Source of the DNA: DATAEE01 sp036258175
GTDB lineage: Bacteria; Acidobacteriota; Vicinamibacteria; Vicinamibacterales; 2-12-FULL-66-21
Length of the DNA: 64,000 bases
Direction: 5' to 3'
Assembly (NCBI GenBank): GCA_036258175.1
Contig: DATAEE010000006.1
Coordinates: 1 to 64,000 of the forward strand
Within the stretch, counting starts at the first letter, position 1. Each line of letters starts with the position of its first letter. The position numbers and the translations under genes are program-made. Below are positions 27,939 to 36,429 of the stretch, in pieces. The notes under the pieces were generated by a model. The model was not told the DNA's origin and ran no database searches. It saw only the letters and a program-made list of their open reading frames with translations.

Positions 27939-28616
27939 ATGCCGACCCGAAGCCGACTACGGACCCCGAGGCGTCAGCCGACCATCGATTCAGCCGCGGT
28001 GAATTTCTTCAGGCCCCATCCCTGGCATGGCCTCGAGGTGGGCCCGGATCCACCGGAAGTCCTCAACGCGTACATCGAGATCACGCCCTTCGACCTCATG
28101 AAGTACGAAGTCGACAAAGTGTCTGGATACCTTCGCGTCGATCGACCTCAGCGCTCGTCGTCCCAACATCCAACGTTGTACGGATTCGTCCCGCGGACCT
28201 ACTGTGACGAACGCGTGCGGAGGCTCGCACCTGGCGCGAGACGCGGCGACGGCGACCCGCTCGACATCTGCGTCCTCAGCGAACGCGCGATCGCGCGCAC
28301 CGAGATCATCGTCCGGTCCAGGGTCATCGGAGGTCTCCAGATGATCGATGGCGGAGACGCGGATGACAAGATCATCAGCGTCCTGGACAACGACTACGTG
28401 TGGGGCGGCGTCCGCGACATCCGCGACGCGCCGTCAGTGCTCGTCGAGCGCCTGCAGCACTACTTCCTGACTTACAAGCTCGTGCCGGGCCAAAGGGCGA
28501 CGGCCCGCATCGGAAAGGTGTATGGACGCGTCCATGCGTTCAAAGTCGTCCGGGCAGCGATGGCCGACTACGCCGACCACTTCGCGCGAGAGGTCCATCA
28601 GCCTGTGAACCGATAG
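27939..28616 (+). CDS. ppa: Inorganic pyrophosphatase (family I)
   Basis: About 225 aa; it hydrolyses PPi to phosphate in the cytosol. Key segments: FFRPHPWHGLEVGPDPPEVL, VDKVSGYLRVDRPQRSSSQ, YGFVPRTYC and the metal-binding signature GDGDPLDICVLSE, with further acidic residues in IDGGDADDKIISVL. The ATG at 27939 was preferred over an in-frame start at 27885, which would overlap the methyltransferase remnant. The 3' end overlaps the convergent response-regulator gene by 19 bases, so both proteins' last residues come from the same DNA. Confidence 0.95.
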   Translation: MPTRSRLRTPRRQPTIDSAAVNFFRPHPWHGLEVGPDPPEVLNAYIEITPFDLMKYEVDKVSGYLRVDRPQRSSSQHPTLYGFVPRTYCDERVRRLAPGARRGDGDPLDICVLSERAIARTEIIVRSRVIGGLQMIDGGDADDKIISVLDNDYVWGGVRDIRDAPSVLVERLQHYFLTYKLVPGQRATARIGKVYGRVHAFKVVRAAMADYADHFAREVHQPVNR

Positions 28617-29284
28617 CCGATCCCATGCACCGTCAGAATGAACTGCGGCCGCTTCGGGTTCGCCTCGACCTTCTGCCGCAGCCACGCCACGTGCACGTCC
28701 ACTGTCCTCGTTGACGGCATCGCGTGATAACCCCACACCTCGTTGAGCAGCTCGTCGCGTGACAGCGCGGCGCCGCGATGCTCGATGAAGTAGCGCAGCA
28801 GCTGGAATTCACGTGCCGACAGCTCGAGCGCTTGTCCGTCACGTTCGACCTCGGCGCGCCGGAAGTCCACCCGTACGTCGCCGAACTGATAGCCGTCCGC
28901 GGCCGCCGGCGCGGCAGGTGGCGTTCGTCGCAGCCGCGCCTCGATCCGCGCCACCAGCTCCGCCATCTCGAACGGCTTCGGGATGTAGTCGTCCGCGCCG
29001 ATCTTCAGCCCGACGACGCGGTCGACGAGCTGGCCGCGGGCCGTGAGCATGACGATCGGCGTGTCGATGCCGCGCTGCCGGAGCGTCTGACAGACGTCGA
29101 AGCCGCTCATGCCGGGAAGCATCACGTCGAGGAGCACGAGGTCGAAGCCGCCTTCGGACGCGCGGGCGAGGCCGGCCGCGCCGTCGCGGACCGACTCGAC
29201 GTCATAGCCTTCCCCTTTCAGCCGATCGGTGAGCGTCAGGACGAGGCCGGGCTCGTCTTCGACGAGGAGGATGCGTCGATTCAT
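28598..29284 (-). CDS. OmpR/PhoB-family response regulator
   Basis: A 228-aa two-domain regulator from ATG at 29284. The receiver domain (1-120) has the phospho-accepting Asp in LVLLDVMLPGMSGFD, the acidic pair in LLVEDEP and the Lys in DDYIPKPFEMAEL. A winged-helix effector domain (~135-228) has LSAREFQLLRYFIEHRG, STRTVDVHVAWLRQKVE and the terminal VHGIGYRFTG. It is 27 bases downstream of the histidine kinase gene, thus a cognate pair. Proteins of this family bind 11-bp direct repeats; candidates lie at 31177-31209 and 34746-34778. Confidence 0.95.
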   Translation of the reverse strand: MNRRILLVEDEPGLVLTLTDRLKGEGYDVESVRDGAAGLARASEGGFDLVLLDVMLPGMSGFDVCQTLRQRGIDTPIVMLTARGQLVDRVVGLKIGADDYIPKPFEMAELVARIEARLRRTPPAAPAAADGYQFGDVRVDFRRAEVERDGQALELSAREFQLLRYFIEHRGAALSRDELLNEVWGYHAMPSTRTVDVHVAWLRQKVEANPKRPQFILTVHGIGYRFTG

Positions 29285-29311
29285 TCTTGATGGGGCTCCG
29301 CCCCACACCCC

Positions 29312-31114
29312 TTAGATCGGCGGAACACGCGGAACCGGGTGTTCGGACACACCCGGGTACTCCGTAACCTCCGGGGACACCGTCGGCAGGTGAATCGTGA
29401 AGGCGCTTCCCTCTCCGGGCGCGCTCGTAACCGTCACGCGACCGCCGTGGGCGCGCGCGATGCCCTGAACCACCGTGAGCCCGAGGCCGGTGCCGTGGAT
29501 TTGCGCCGCGACGACGACGGAGGCGGCGCGGTAGAAGGGATCGAAGATGTGAGGCAGATCGGCGGGCGCGATGCCGGCGCCATGGTCGCTGACCGTCAGC
29601 GCGACTTCCCGGCCCTGAACGCGGGCGCTGACGCCGACCCAGTTGGCGTTCCCGCCGTACTTGATCGCGTTGGTGACCAGATTCGCCACCGCGCGGCCGA
29701 GCGCCGACGCATCGGCCAGGACTCGTGGCAAGTCGGCCGGGACGTCGGTTTCGATACGAGCACCGCTGCGATCGACGGCGTCCCGCGACTGCGCGATGCC
29801 GAGCGCGACGATGTCGGCCGGGGCGCAGGGGCGCCGCGCCGCGGCCGCATGCTGCGATTGGATGCCCGCATACGCGAGGACCTGCTCGACCAGATCCGTC
29901 AGCCGCTGGCCTTCGTCACGAACGAGTGTCCCATAGCGCCGCACCTGCCCCGCATCTGAGACAACGCCGTCCGCGAGATTCTCGCCGGCGGATCGAATGA
30001 CTGCGAGCGGCGTCCGCAGCTCGTGCGAGACGCCGGCGACGAATTCGACCTGCTGTGCCGCGAGCCGCTCGGCGCGTCGCGCGGAGAGCAGCACGAACCC
30101 CACGCTGATGGCGAGCAGACCGAGGATGCCGGAACTGATCAGCAGGTTCCGCCGCCGTACACTGGCAACCGCTGCTTCCAGCGACCCCGCACGATGGCGC
30201 ATCGTCAGCTCCCATCGCGGGCCGCCGGGACCCGGTGCGTGAACGCTGCCTCCGGTCATTCGAATCGGGCCGGTCTGCAGGATGCTGAACGAGAACCGCC
30301 GCTTGCCGTCCGGGCCGGCGTCGCCGAGAAGGCCGCCCGTCCGAAGGTCCGCGAGCATGTCGAGACGGAGGTCGAAGAGACCGACCGCCGCGTCCGGCGG
30401 GTCGGTCGCGGCCGCCCGCGACGCGTCGGATGCGTACAGCACCTTCGCGGGCTGCTCCGCGTCGCGGACGATCGCGTCGTACTCGAGCGCGGAACCCGAT
30501 CCGAACTGGCGGCGGAGAAGCTCCGGCAGCATCTCTCCGGTCAGGTACTTCGCATCGAGCAGCGCGAAGACGCACGCGACGGCGTGTCGACCTTCGATGG
30601 CCTCGATCCGTACGTTGCCCCGGCTCACACGCAGATCCGGCGTCGGCATCACGAGCGCGGGAACGTCCGGTCTGATCGGCTGGATGACGGGCCCCCACTT
30701 CTCGAACCAGTCGCGGAGCGGCACGGCCCGCTCCGGCCACTCGGCCGGCTCGAACGTGCCGGCCTCTGCGTTGAACCGCTGGAGCGTGATCGATCCCTCG
30801 GGGCCGCGCTCGGCCAGCAGCAGATCGCTGACCATTCCGGGGAACGCTGACGAATTGCGCCACGCCTGCACCCGCGCCGCGTAGACCGGCCAGTCGCGCT
30901 GTTCGCGCGTTTGCGGATCCAGCTGCAGCAGAAAGTACGCGCGCGTAATCTCGCGGTCGAAGGTTTCGCCGACCTGCGTCGCCCGCGCGCGCACGCTGGC
31001 GCGCATGCGATCGCGCTCGGCGTCGCTCACCTGCCCAAGCCACCGGTATTGCAGCGCGGCAAGCCCGCCGACGAGCAGGGCGAGAGCGACCGAGACCCAG
31101 AGCGATCGTCGCAT
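29312..31114 (-). CDS. Membrane sensor histidine kinase
   Basis: About 600 aa from ATG at 31114. TM1 (SLWVSVALALLVGGLAAL), a large periplasmic sensor region (~30-330) with no domain I recognise, and TM2 (LLISSGILGLLAISVGFVLL). The kinase core follows: H-box FVAGVSHELRTPLAVIRS (His ~364), N-box RAVANLVTNAIKYGGN, and ATP-lid SDHGAGIAPADL with GTGLGLTVVQGIARAHGG. There is no HAMP-like linker. The C-terminal tail (VTEYPGVSEHPVPRVPPI) reads like repeat-derived DNA. It is divergent from the secreted-protein/receptor genes, which it may regulate through its partner. Confidence 0.94.
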   Translation of the reverse strand: MRRSLWVSVALALLVGGLAALQYRWLGQVSDAERDRMRASVRARATQVGETFDREITRAYFLLQLDPQTREQRDWPVYAARVQAWRNSSAFPGMVSDLLLAERGPEGSITLQRFNAEAGTFEPAEWPERAVPLRDWFEKWGPVIQPIRPDVPALVMPTPDLRVSRGNVRIEAIEGRHAVACVFALLDAKYLTGEMLPELLRRQFGSGSALEYDAIVRDAEQPAKVLYASDASRAAATDPPDAAVGLFDLRLDMLADLRTGGLLGDAGPDGKRRFSFSILQTGPIRMTGGSVHAPGPGGPRWELTMRHRAGSLEAAVASVRRRNLLISSGILGLLAISVGFVLLSARRAERLAAQQVEFVAGVSHELRTPLAVIRSAGENLADGVVSDAGQVRRYGTLVRDEGQRLTDLVEQVLAYAGIQSQHAAAARRPCAPADIVALGIAQSRDAVDRSGARIETDVPADLPRVLADASALGRAVANLVTNAIKYGGNANWVGVSARVQGREVALTVSDHGAGIAPADLPHIFDPFYRAASVVVAAQIHGTGLGLTVVQGIARAHGGRVTVTSAPGEGSAFTIHLPTVSPEVTEYPGVSEHPVPRVPPI

Positions 31115-31122
31115 TTTCAGCG

Positions 31123-31128
31123 AGTCTA
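31123..31128 (-). promoter_or_regulatory. -10-like TAGACT before the histidine kinase
   Basis: TAGACT on the minus strand ends 8 bases before the ATG at 31114, with no Shine-Dalgarno between. This suggests a leaderless transcript. Confidence 0.45.
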
Positions 31129-31176
31129 GCACGCGAAATCCATCGTCTACGGCCGCCAACCTCCACCTTTTACGTT

Positions 31177-31209
31177 CTTAACAAACCCTTTGCTCACGCT
31201 TAACAACTG
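31177..31209 (+). promoter_or_regulatory. Candidate response-regulator operator, three 11-bp direct repeats
   Basis: CTTAACAAACC, CTTTGCTCACG and CTTAACAACTG follow each other without gaps. The 11-bp period is that of PhoB/OmpR-type tandem sites. It lies in the divergent space between the histidine kinase and the secreted-protein gene. A CATAAA -10-like element (31227-31232) is downstream. Confidence 0.6.
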
Positions 31210-31232
31210 GACACGACGCTTCGCGTCATAAA

Positions 31233-31258
31233 GGTTCGAACAGGTTCGAGGAGGTTCA
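31233..31258. repeat. 10-bp tandem repeat carrying the ribosome binding site
   Basis: GGTTCGAACA, GGTTCGAGGA, then GGTTCA directly before the ATG at 31259. The unit equals that in metH at 3826-3870. GAGGAGG (31248-31254), formed at the unit junction, is the Shine-Dalgarno of the next gene. Confidence 0.8.
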
Positions 31259-32119
31259 ATGACAAGAGCAGTAGCCGTCGCAGCCGCGCTGGTCCTTGCT
31301 GCGCCGATGACGATGAGTGCGCGAGCGGACAAAGGCGCCGAGGTGCTGGCGGAGGCGCGCAAGGCGATCGGGGGCGACAACAAAGTAGACGCCGTGAAGA
31401 CTATTCTCGCGACCGGCAAGAGTCAGCGGCAGATGGGCGAACGCCAGATGGACGGAGAGATCGAAATCGCCATCGCGCTGCCCGATCGCTATCTCCGCAC
31501 GCAGGTCGACAGCATCATGGGCAACTCGGTGACGCGCGAGCAGGGGTTCAACGGAAGCGCGCTTCTGGAGCGCAGCGCCGCGCCGCCTGGAGCGGTCGTC
31601 ATGTTCCGCGGTCCGGATGCTGGCGGCGATCCGGAGCGCGCGAAACAGATGCGGCTCCAGTTGCAGAAGAACGAGCTGTCGCGGCTCCTCGCTGCGTGGC
31701 TGTTGACGACGCCGGCGTACGCCCAGGCGGAGTTCACCTACGCGGGCGAAGCGGAATCGCCGGACGGGAAGGCGGATGTGCTCGAGCTGAAGGGCGCGGA
31801 CAACCTCTCCTCCCGCGTCTTCATCGACAAGAAGACGCGCCGGCCGCTCATGCTGACCTTCCAGGGCCGGCCTCCGATGATCCGGACGCAGACGATGGGT
31901 GGGGGCCAGCGGCCCCCTGCCGGCGGTCATGGAGAGGTCGAAGCGACGCCGCCGCCGATGACAGAGATTTCGTGGTTCCTCGACGACTTCAAGGAAGTCG
32001 GCGGTCTCTGGCTGCCGCATCGGCTCGTGCAGGCGGCTGATGGCAAAACGATCGAAGAGTGGGAATTCTCGAAGATCGTCGTGAATCAGCCGATCAAAGA
32101 CGACAAATTCCGGTCATGA
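31259..32119 (+). CDS. Secreted protein, LolA-like or outer-membrane-associated, unknown function
   Basis: A 286-aa protein with a clear signal peptide (VAVAAALVLAAPMTMSARA). The mature part (KGAEVLAEARKAIGGDNKVD, ILATGKSQRQMGERQMDGEI, then beta-rich segments and FIDKKTRRPLMLTFQG) resembles the LolA/LolB-like half-barrel fold; the end FLDDFKEVGGLWLPHRLVQA is typical of acidobacterial proteins of this shape. Its stop overlaps the start of the receptor-like gene (ATGA), so the two are translationally coupled and probably act at the outer membrane. The assignment to the LolA-like fold is an inference from pattern only. Confidence 0.8.
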   Translation: MTRAVAVAAALVLAAPMTMSARADKGAEVLAEARKAIGGDNKVDAVKTILATGKSQRQMGERQMDGEIEIAIALPDRYLRTQVDSIMGNSVTREQGFNGSALLERSAAPPGAVVMFRGPDAGGDPERAKQMRLQLQKNELSRLLAAWLLTTPAYAQAEFTYAGEAESPDGKADVLELKGADNLSSRVFIDKKTRRPLMLTFQGRPPMIRTQTMGGGQRPPAGGHGEVEATPPPMTEISWFLDDFKEVGGLWLPHRLVQAADGKTIEEWEFSKIVVNQPIKDDKFRS

Positions 32120-34728
32120 CGGCCACTTTCCTGCGCACGCTCGTGCTGGTCCTGTGCGTCAGCTCAGTCGCGTGGGCCCAGACGCCATCCACGACGACGA
32201 CGTTGTGCGTCACGGTGTCGGACCCGAGCGGCGCCGTCATCGTCGGCGCTCAGGTGCAGGTGACGGATCCCGCCGGCGCGGTGAAGACGCAGCCGACGGG
32301 CGCGCAGGGTGAGGCGGTCTTCGAAGGGCTGGCGCCCGGGCGGTACACGATCGTCGCGGAGTCGGCCGGGTTCGAGCGCGGTGAGCTGAAGGAGGTGCGC
32401 GTGCGCGGCCGCGAGACGCGCCGCGAGCTCCGCCTCGCCATCCAGCGCGTCGCGGAAGACCTCGTCGTCGGGCGCGATCCTCGCGAGGCCCGTACCGATC
32501 CTCGAGGCGATTCGTTCGCGACGGTGCTTACGCCTGAACAGATTGCCGCGCTGCCGGAAGATCCGGACGAGATGGAAGACACGCTCCGCGAGCTCGCAGG
32601 ACCCGGTGCCGTGATGCGGGTCAACGGCTTCCGCGGCGGCCGGCTTCCGCCGAAGTCGCAGATCCAGTCGATCCGCTTCCGCCGGAACCTCTACGCGGCC
32701 GACACGCACGAGGCTGGCTTCATCATGGTCGACATCTCGACGAAGCCGGGCGCCACAAGCTGGCGATCGACGTTCGACGTGGGGTTCCGCGACGATGCGC
32801 TCAATGCGAGGAACGCGATGGCGCCGCGGAAGGGAGACGAGGCGCAGCAGCGGCTCGGCGTCAGCCTCGATGGCCCGCTGAAGAAGAACAAGACCACGCT
32901 GGCGTTCAACACCGACGGGACGACATCCTACGACTCCTCCACGATCGTCGCGGCGACCCCGGACGGTGAGACCTCGGATGTGTTCCGCCGGCCGCTCGAC
33001 CGCGTCAACTTCAGCGGCCGCCTCGAGCACGCCCTCTCGTCCTCTCACACGCTGAGGGGCGAGTATCAGCGCGGTACGACGGATCAGCGCAATCTCGGCG
33101 TCGGCAACTACGACTTGCGGACCAGGGCCTACGCGCGCGAGCAGGACGACCACGTCTTCCGCCTGGCCGAAAGCGGATCGGTGGGCGCGAAGGGGTTCAA
33201 CGAGCTGCGGTTCCAGGCCCTCACCCGGTCGACCAGCGCGGATCCGTTTACGACGACGACGACGGTCCAGGTGCTCAACGCATTTACGGAGGGGTCGGCG
33301 CAGATCGTCGGCGGACGCGATACCACCGCGTTCGAGCTGGCGGACAACTTCGACTACTCCTCGGGCCGCCACGCGACGCGCGCCGGCTTTCTGCTCGAAG
33401 CGGCGCGGTATCGCAGTGACGAGGTCCGAAACCCGTGGGGCACGTTCACCTTCAGCAGCCTCGAGGACTACGAAGCCGGACGGCCCGCAACGTATTCGCA
33501 GCGCACCGGCGACCCGCTCGTGGAGTTCTCACAGGTGCAGTTCGGGTGGTACGTGCAGGATGACATCCGCGCGCGGAAGGATCTGACGGTCAGCGTCGGC
33601 CTGCGGCACGAGGTGCAGTCGCACCTCGACGACTGGAAGAACTTCGCGCCGCGCGGCGGCGTTTTGTGGTCGCCGTTCCGCGATGGCAAGACGACGTTCC
33701 GGGCGGGCGGCGGCATCTTCTACGACTGGTACGAGGCTGGGACGTACGAGCAGACGCTGCGCGTCGACGGCATCCAGCAGCAGGATCTGGTCATCAGCAA
33801 TCCGTCGTACCCCGATCCGTTCGAAGGCACGAGCCCGTCAGCGATTCCGCCGGGCCGTATTCAGGACGCGGACAGTCTCGAGATGCCGATGCTGCTCCAG
33901 ACGTCGATCGGCGTTGAGCGCCGCATCGCGACCGGTGGTCAGCTCAATGTGTCCTACATGAACGTCCGCGGCTGGGACATCCTGCGCGGCATCAACCTGA
34001 ACGCGCCGCTCGACGGCGTGCGGCCGGATCCAACGCTGGGCAACGTGACCGAAATTCAGTCGAACGCCGAGTCGCGGACCGATCTGTTCACCGTCAACTT
34101 CAACTACAACCGGATGGCGCCGCGGATGTTCCTCGCGCTCAACTACACGCTCGCGCGGGTCAGGAACGAGTCGGACGGCGCGTTGAGCCTGCCGATGGAC
34201 AACGCCAACCCGCACGCCGACTGGGGGCCAGGACCGAACGACATCCGGCACCGGCTGACCGGCATCTTCAACGTGCCGATCTGGAAGCGGCTGCGGCTCG
34301 GATCGACCTTCCGGATCGCGTCGGCGCCGCCGTACAACATCACGACCGGCTTCGACGACAACGGCGACACGGTGCTCAACGACCGACCGGCCGGCGTCGG
34401 GCGGAACAGCGCGCGGGCGGATGGACAGATCGACGTCACCGCGCGACTGAGCTACACGTTCGGCTTCGGTCAGCGGCCGCAGACCGAGGGCGGGCCGCAG
34501 GTCCAGATCGTGCGGATCAACGACAACAACATCCCGGCGGGCGGCCCGGTCATGGGAGTGGCAGGCACCGAACGCGTGCGCTTTGAGCTCTATGCGGCGT
34601 TCCAGAACTTCCTGAACCGCACGAACCTCGTCGGCTTCAGCGGCGTAATGACGTCGCCGTTCTTCGGCGAGGCGACGTCGGCCTTGCCGGGGCGGCGGAT
34701 GGAGCTTGGAGTCCGGATAGCGCTCTGA
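32116..34728 (+). CDS. TonB-dependent receptor-like outer-membrane protein with carboxypeptidase-regulatory N-domain
   Basis: About 870 aa from ATG at 32116, overlapping the upstream stop. A signal peptide (LVLVLCVSSVAWAQ) precedes an Ig-like carboxypeptidase-regulatory domain (~25-110, VTVSDPSGAVIVGAQVQV, VFEGLAPGRYTIVAESAGFE). A plug-like region (~130-230) and a long beta-barrel with repeated aromatic/polar strands follow, for example FGWYVQDDIRARKDLTVSVG. The barrel ends ELGVRIAL. This OmpA/TonB-receptor type is very abundant in Acidobacteria and usually imports or binds glycans or peptides. No TonB box was identified. The substrate is unknown. Confidence 0.9.
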   Translation: MTATFLRTLVLVLCVSSVAWAQTPSTTTTLCVTVSDPSGAVIVGAQVQVTDPAGAVKTQPTGAQGEAVFEGLAPGRYTIVAESAGFERGELKEVRVRGRETRRELRLAIQRVAEDLVVGRDPREARTDPRGDSFATVLTPEQIAALPEDPDEMEDTLRELAGPGAVMRVNGFRGGRLPPKSQIQSIRFRRNLYAADTHEAGFIMVDISTKPGATSWRSTFDVGFRDDALNARNAMAPRKGDEAQQRLGVSLDGPLKKNKTTLAFNTDGTTSYDSSTIVAATPDGETSDVFRRPLDRVNFSGRLEHALSSSHTLRGEYQRGTTDQRNLGVGNYDLRTRAYAREQDDHVFRLAESGSVGAKGFNELRFQALTRSTSADPFTTTTTVQVLNAFTEGSAQIVGGRDTTAFELADNFDYSSGRHATRAGFLLEAARYRSDEVRNPWGTFTFSSLEDYEAGRPATYSQRTGDPLVEFSQVQFGWYVQDDIRARKDLTVSVGLRHEVQSHLDDWKNFAPRGGVLWSPFRDGKTTFRAGGGIFYDWYEAGTYEQTLRVDGIQQQDLVISNPSYPDPFEGTSPSAIPPGRIQDADSLEMPMLLQTSIGVERRIATGGQLNVSYMNVRGWDILRGINLNAPLDGVRPDPTLGNVTEIQSNAESRTDLFTVNFNYNRMAPRMFLALNYTLARVRNESDGALSLPMDNANPHADWGPGPNDIRHRLTGIFNVPIWKRLRLGSTFRIASAPPYNITTGFDDNGDTVLNDRPAGVGRNSARADGQIDVTARLSYTFGFGQRPQTEGGPQVQIVRINDNNIPAGGPVMGVAGTERVRFELYAAFQNFLNRTNLVGFSGVMTSPFFGEATSALPGRRMELGVRIAL

Positions 34729-34745
34729 CACGTTATCACCGCATT

Positions 34746-34778
34746 CTTACCAAACGCATACCGAATCCTGACGAACCC
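34746..34778 (+). promoter_or_regulatory. Second candidate operator, three 11-bp direct repeats
   Basis: CTTACCAAACG, CATACCGAATC and CTGACGAACCC are contiguous and resemble the units at 31177-31209 (shared C-T-x-A-C-x-A-A pattern). They lie 17 bases after the receptor stop and upstream of the next genes, with TATAAG at 34806-34811 as a possible -10. Confidence 0.5.
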
Positions 34779-34824
34779 GCCCCACCATCGGCCCGTAAGA
34801 TCTCTTATAAGTACGAGGCATGAA

Positions 34825-35037
34825 ATGGGACGCCTGGGATTATTTCTGATACGCGTCGTTGTCTGGGCGACGGATCGCCTCTCGCAAAAGCCGGAACGAC
34901 TACGACATTATCTGGTCGCCGGCGCCGCTCACGCTGCTCTGGCTGGTGTGACGGCGATAGGCTCGAGCGTCGACTGGCTTACGCTCCCGACATGGCGTTC
35001 GAACGGTGATCGGCTCCACGCGCCGGTGACCCGCTGA
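34825..35037 (+). CDS. Possible small protein, doubtful
   Basis: A 70-aa frame with a hydrophobic N-terminus (GLFLIRVVVWATDRL) and a mid hydrophobic stretch (LVAGAAHAALAGVTAIG). A TATAAG element ends 8 bases before a different ATG (34820), which would encode only nine residues. No homologue is recognised. The 318-base space from 34729 to 35046 otherwise holds only the 11-bp repeats and these elements. Confidence 0.25.
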   Translation: MGRLGLFLIRVVVWATDRLSQKPERLRHYLVAGAAHAALAGVTAIGSSVDWLTLPTWRSNGDRLHAPVTR

Positions 35038-35046
35038 CGAAAGCCC

Positions 35047-35451
35047 ATGTCACCGCTGATGATTGCCGTGTCGTGCATGATCCTCATGGGTCACAGCACC
35101 GCTTCCGCACATGTCACGCCGGATGAGGCCGAACGGTTCCTGGGTACCTGGACGGCCGTGCTGGAGGGTCCGGCGGGGCCGGTCAGTCTCCGGATCGCTA
35201 TCTCGGTTGACGAGGGCAGTGTCGTCGCACTGGTGAGCTCAGATCTCATGAGCGACGGGAGAACTCAAGAGATTACGAAGCTGGACCAGGGAATCGCTCT
35301 TCACTACACAGCCGAGCTCTGGGGGTACCGGGCGCCCGTGGACCTCACACTTGTTCCCGTGCGAGACGGGCTCGAGGTGGACGGTTGGGTCATGCGTCAA
35401 TTCGCGCTGCGAGGGCTCGCAACGTCCTTCGCAACGGCCAAAGCGAGGTGA
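35047..35451 (+). CDS. Small secreted protein of unknown function
   Basis: A 134-aa protein with a probable signal peptide (MIAVSCMILMGHSTASA). The mature part looks like a small beta-barrel (FLGTWTAVLEGPAGPVSLRI, VVALVSSDLMSDGRTQEITK, VDLTLVPVRDGLEVDGWV). The opening RFLGTW and alternating hydrophobic pattern recall lipocalin-like folds, but no family is recognised. No Shine-Dalgarno precedes the ATG. It lies 26 bases upstream of the cyclase gene but that gene has its own -10-like element. Confidence 0.6.
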   Translation: MSPLMIAVSCMILMGHSTASAHVTPDEAERFLGTWTAVLEGPAGPVSLRIAISVDEGSVVALVSSDLMSDGRTQEITKLDQGIALHYTAELWGYRAPVDLTLVPVRDGLEVDGWVMRQFALRGLATSFATAKAR

Positions 35452-35464
35452 ACTGACTCGACGC

Positions 35465-35470
35465 TATACT
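35465..35470 (+). promoter_or_regulatory. -10-like TATACT before the cyclase gene
   Basis: TATACT ends 7 bases before the ATG at 35478, with no Shine-Dalgarno in the gap. This fits a leaderless transcript. Confidence 0.5.
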
Positions 35471-35477
35471 CGCCCGC

Positions 35478-36422
35478 ATGCAGTCTGTCGCCATCATCCT
35501 CCTGCTCTGTCTCGCGGCCAGTCCGGCATACGCACAGTCGTGGCAACCGCCGACCGACGCCCAACGGTGTCCGTCGAAATGGGGCGCTGCCGACGAACGC
35601 GGCGCCGGCAACCTGAAAGGACCTGAATCGGTCCTGCGCGCCACGAAACTAATACGCACCGGCGAAGTCATCGAGCTCGGTCAGGTGCTGTCGGCCGCCA
35701 TGCCGCTCAACCCCACGCGGCAGTTCAACCTCCACACGAAGCGAACGACGATGAATCCGCAATCGAACCGGCGCGGCTCGAACGAGGAGCTCATCGTCGC
35801 CGAGTTCGGGCAGGTCGGCACGCAGTTCGACGGCTTCGCGCACCAGACGATCGGCGACAGCATGTACAACTGCTTCAAGGTCAGTGAAGTCGGCACGCGC
35901 ACCGGTTTCACGAAGCTCGGGGTTCAGAACGTCGGCGCCATCGTGACGCGCGGTGTGCTGATCGATGTCGCAGCGGCCAGGGGGGTCGACACGCTGCCCG
36001 AGGGGTCCGAGATCACGGTTCAGGATCTTCAGCAGGCGCTGTCGAAACAGGCCGTAACGCTGCAGCCAGGCGACGCCGTCCTTATTCATGCCGGGTGGAG
36101 CAGGCTGTGGGGAAAGGACAACGTTAAATATCAGGCGGCTAATCCCGGCATCGGCGTCGCCGCCGCCGAGTGGCTCGCGCGACAGAATCCGATTTTCGTC
36201 GGCTCGGACACAGCGACGGTGGAAGTGAGCCCCAATCCGGACCCCCAGCTTTCGCTGCCAGTCCACCAGATCATGCTCGTCGTCAACGGCATCCACCTGC
36301 TCGAGAACCTCAAGCTCGACGAGCTCGCGGCCAAACGCGTGTACGAGTTCGCGTTCATCGTCGAGCCGCTGAAGATTCAGGGCGGAACCGGATCGACGGT
36401 CGCTCCGATCGCGATTCGGTAG
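35478..36422 (+). CDS. Secreted cyclase-family (kynurenine formamidase-like) hydrolase
   Basis: A 314-aa protein with a signal peptide (VAIILLLCLAASPAYAQS). It belongs to the metal-dependent 'cyclase' fold: the motif usually written HxGTHxDxPxH appears as FGQVGTQFDGFAHQ, with Gln in place of the second motif residue. GVLIDVAAARGVDTLPEGSE and LQPGDAVLIHAGWSRLW follow as in the family, as does IFVGSDTATVEVSPNPDPQ. Known members hydrolyse N-formylkynurenine or isatin. The substrate here is unknown and some metal ligands differ from the textbook motif. Confidence 0.88.
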   Translation: MQSVAIILLLCLAASPAYAQSWQPPTDAQRCPSKWGAADERGAGNLKGPESVLRATKLIRTGEVIELGQVLSAAMPLNPTRQFNLHTKRTTMNPQSNRRGSNEELIVAEFGQVGTQFDGFAHQTIGDSMYNCFKVSEVGTRTGFTKLGVQNVGAIVTRGVLIDVAAARGVDTLPEGSEITVQDLQQALSKQAVTLQPGDAVLIHAGWSRLWGKDNVKYQAANPGIGVAAAEWLARQNPIFVGSDTATVEVSPNPDPQLSLPVHQIMLVVNGIHLLENLKLDELAAKRVYEFAFIVEPLKIQGGTGSTVAPIAIR

Positions 36423-36429
36423 CGAGGAT

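Noticed and set aside
32164..33372. A 402-codon minus-strand frame opposite the receptor-like gene
   Set aside because: Shadow of a coherent beta-barrel coding sequence; no motif on its own strand.
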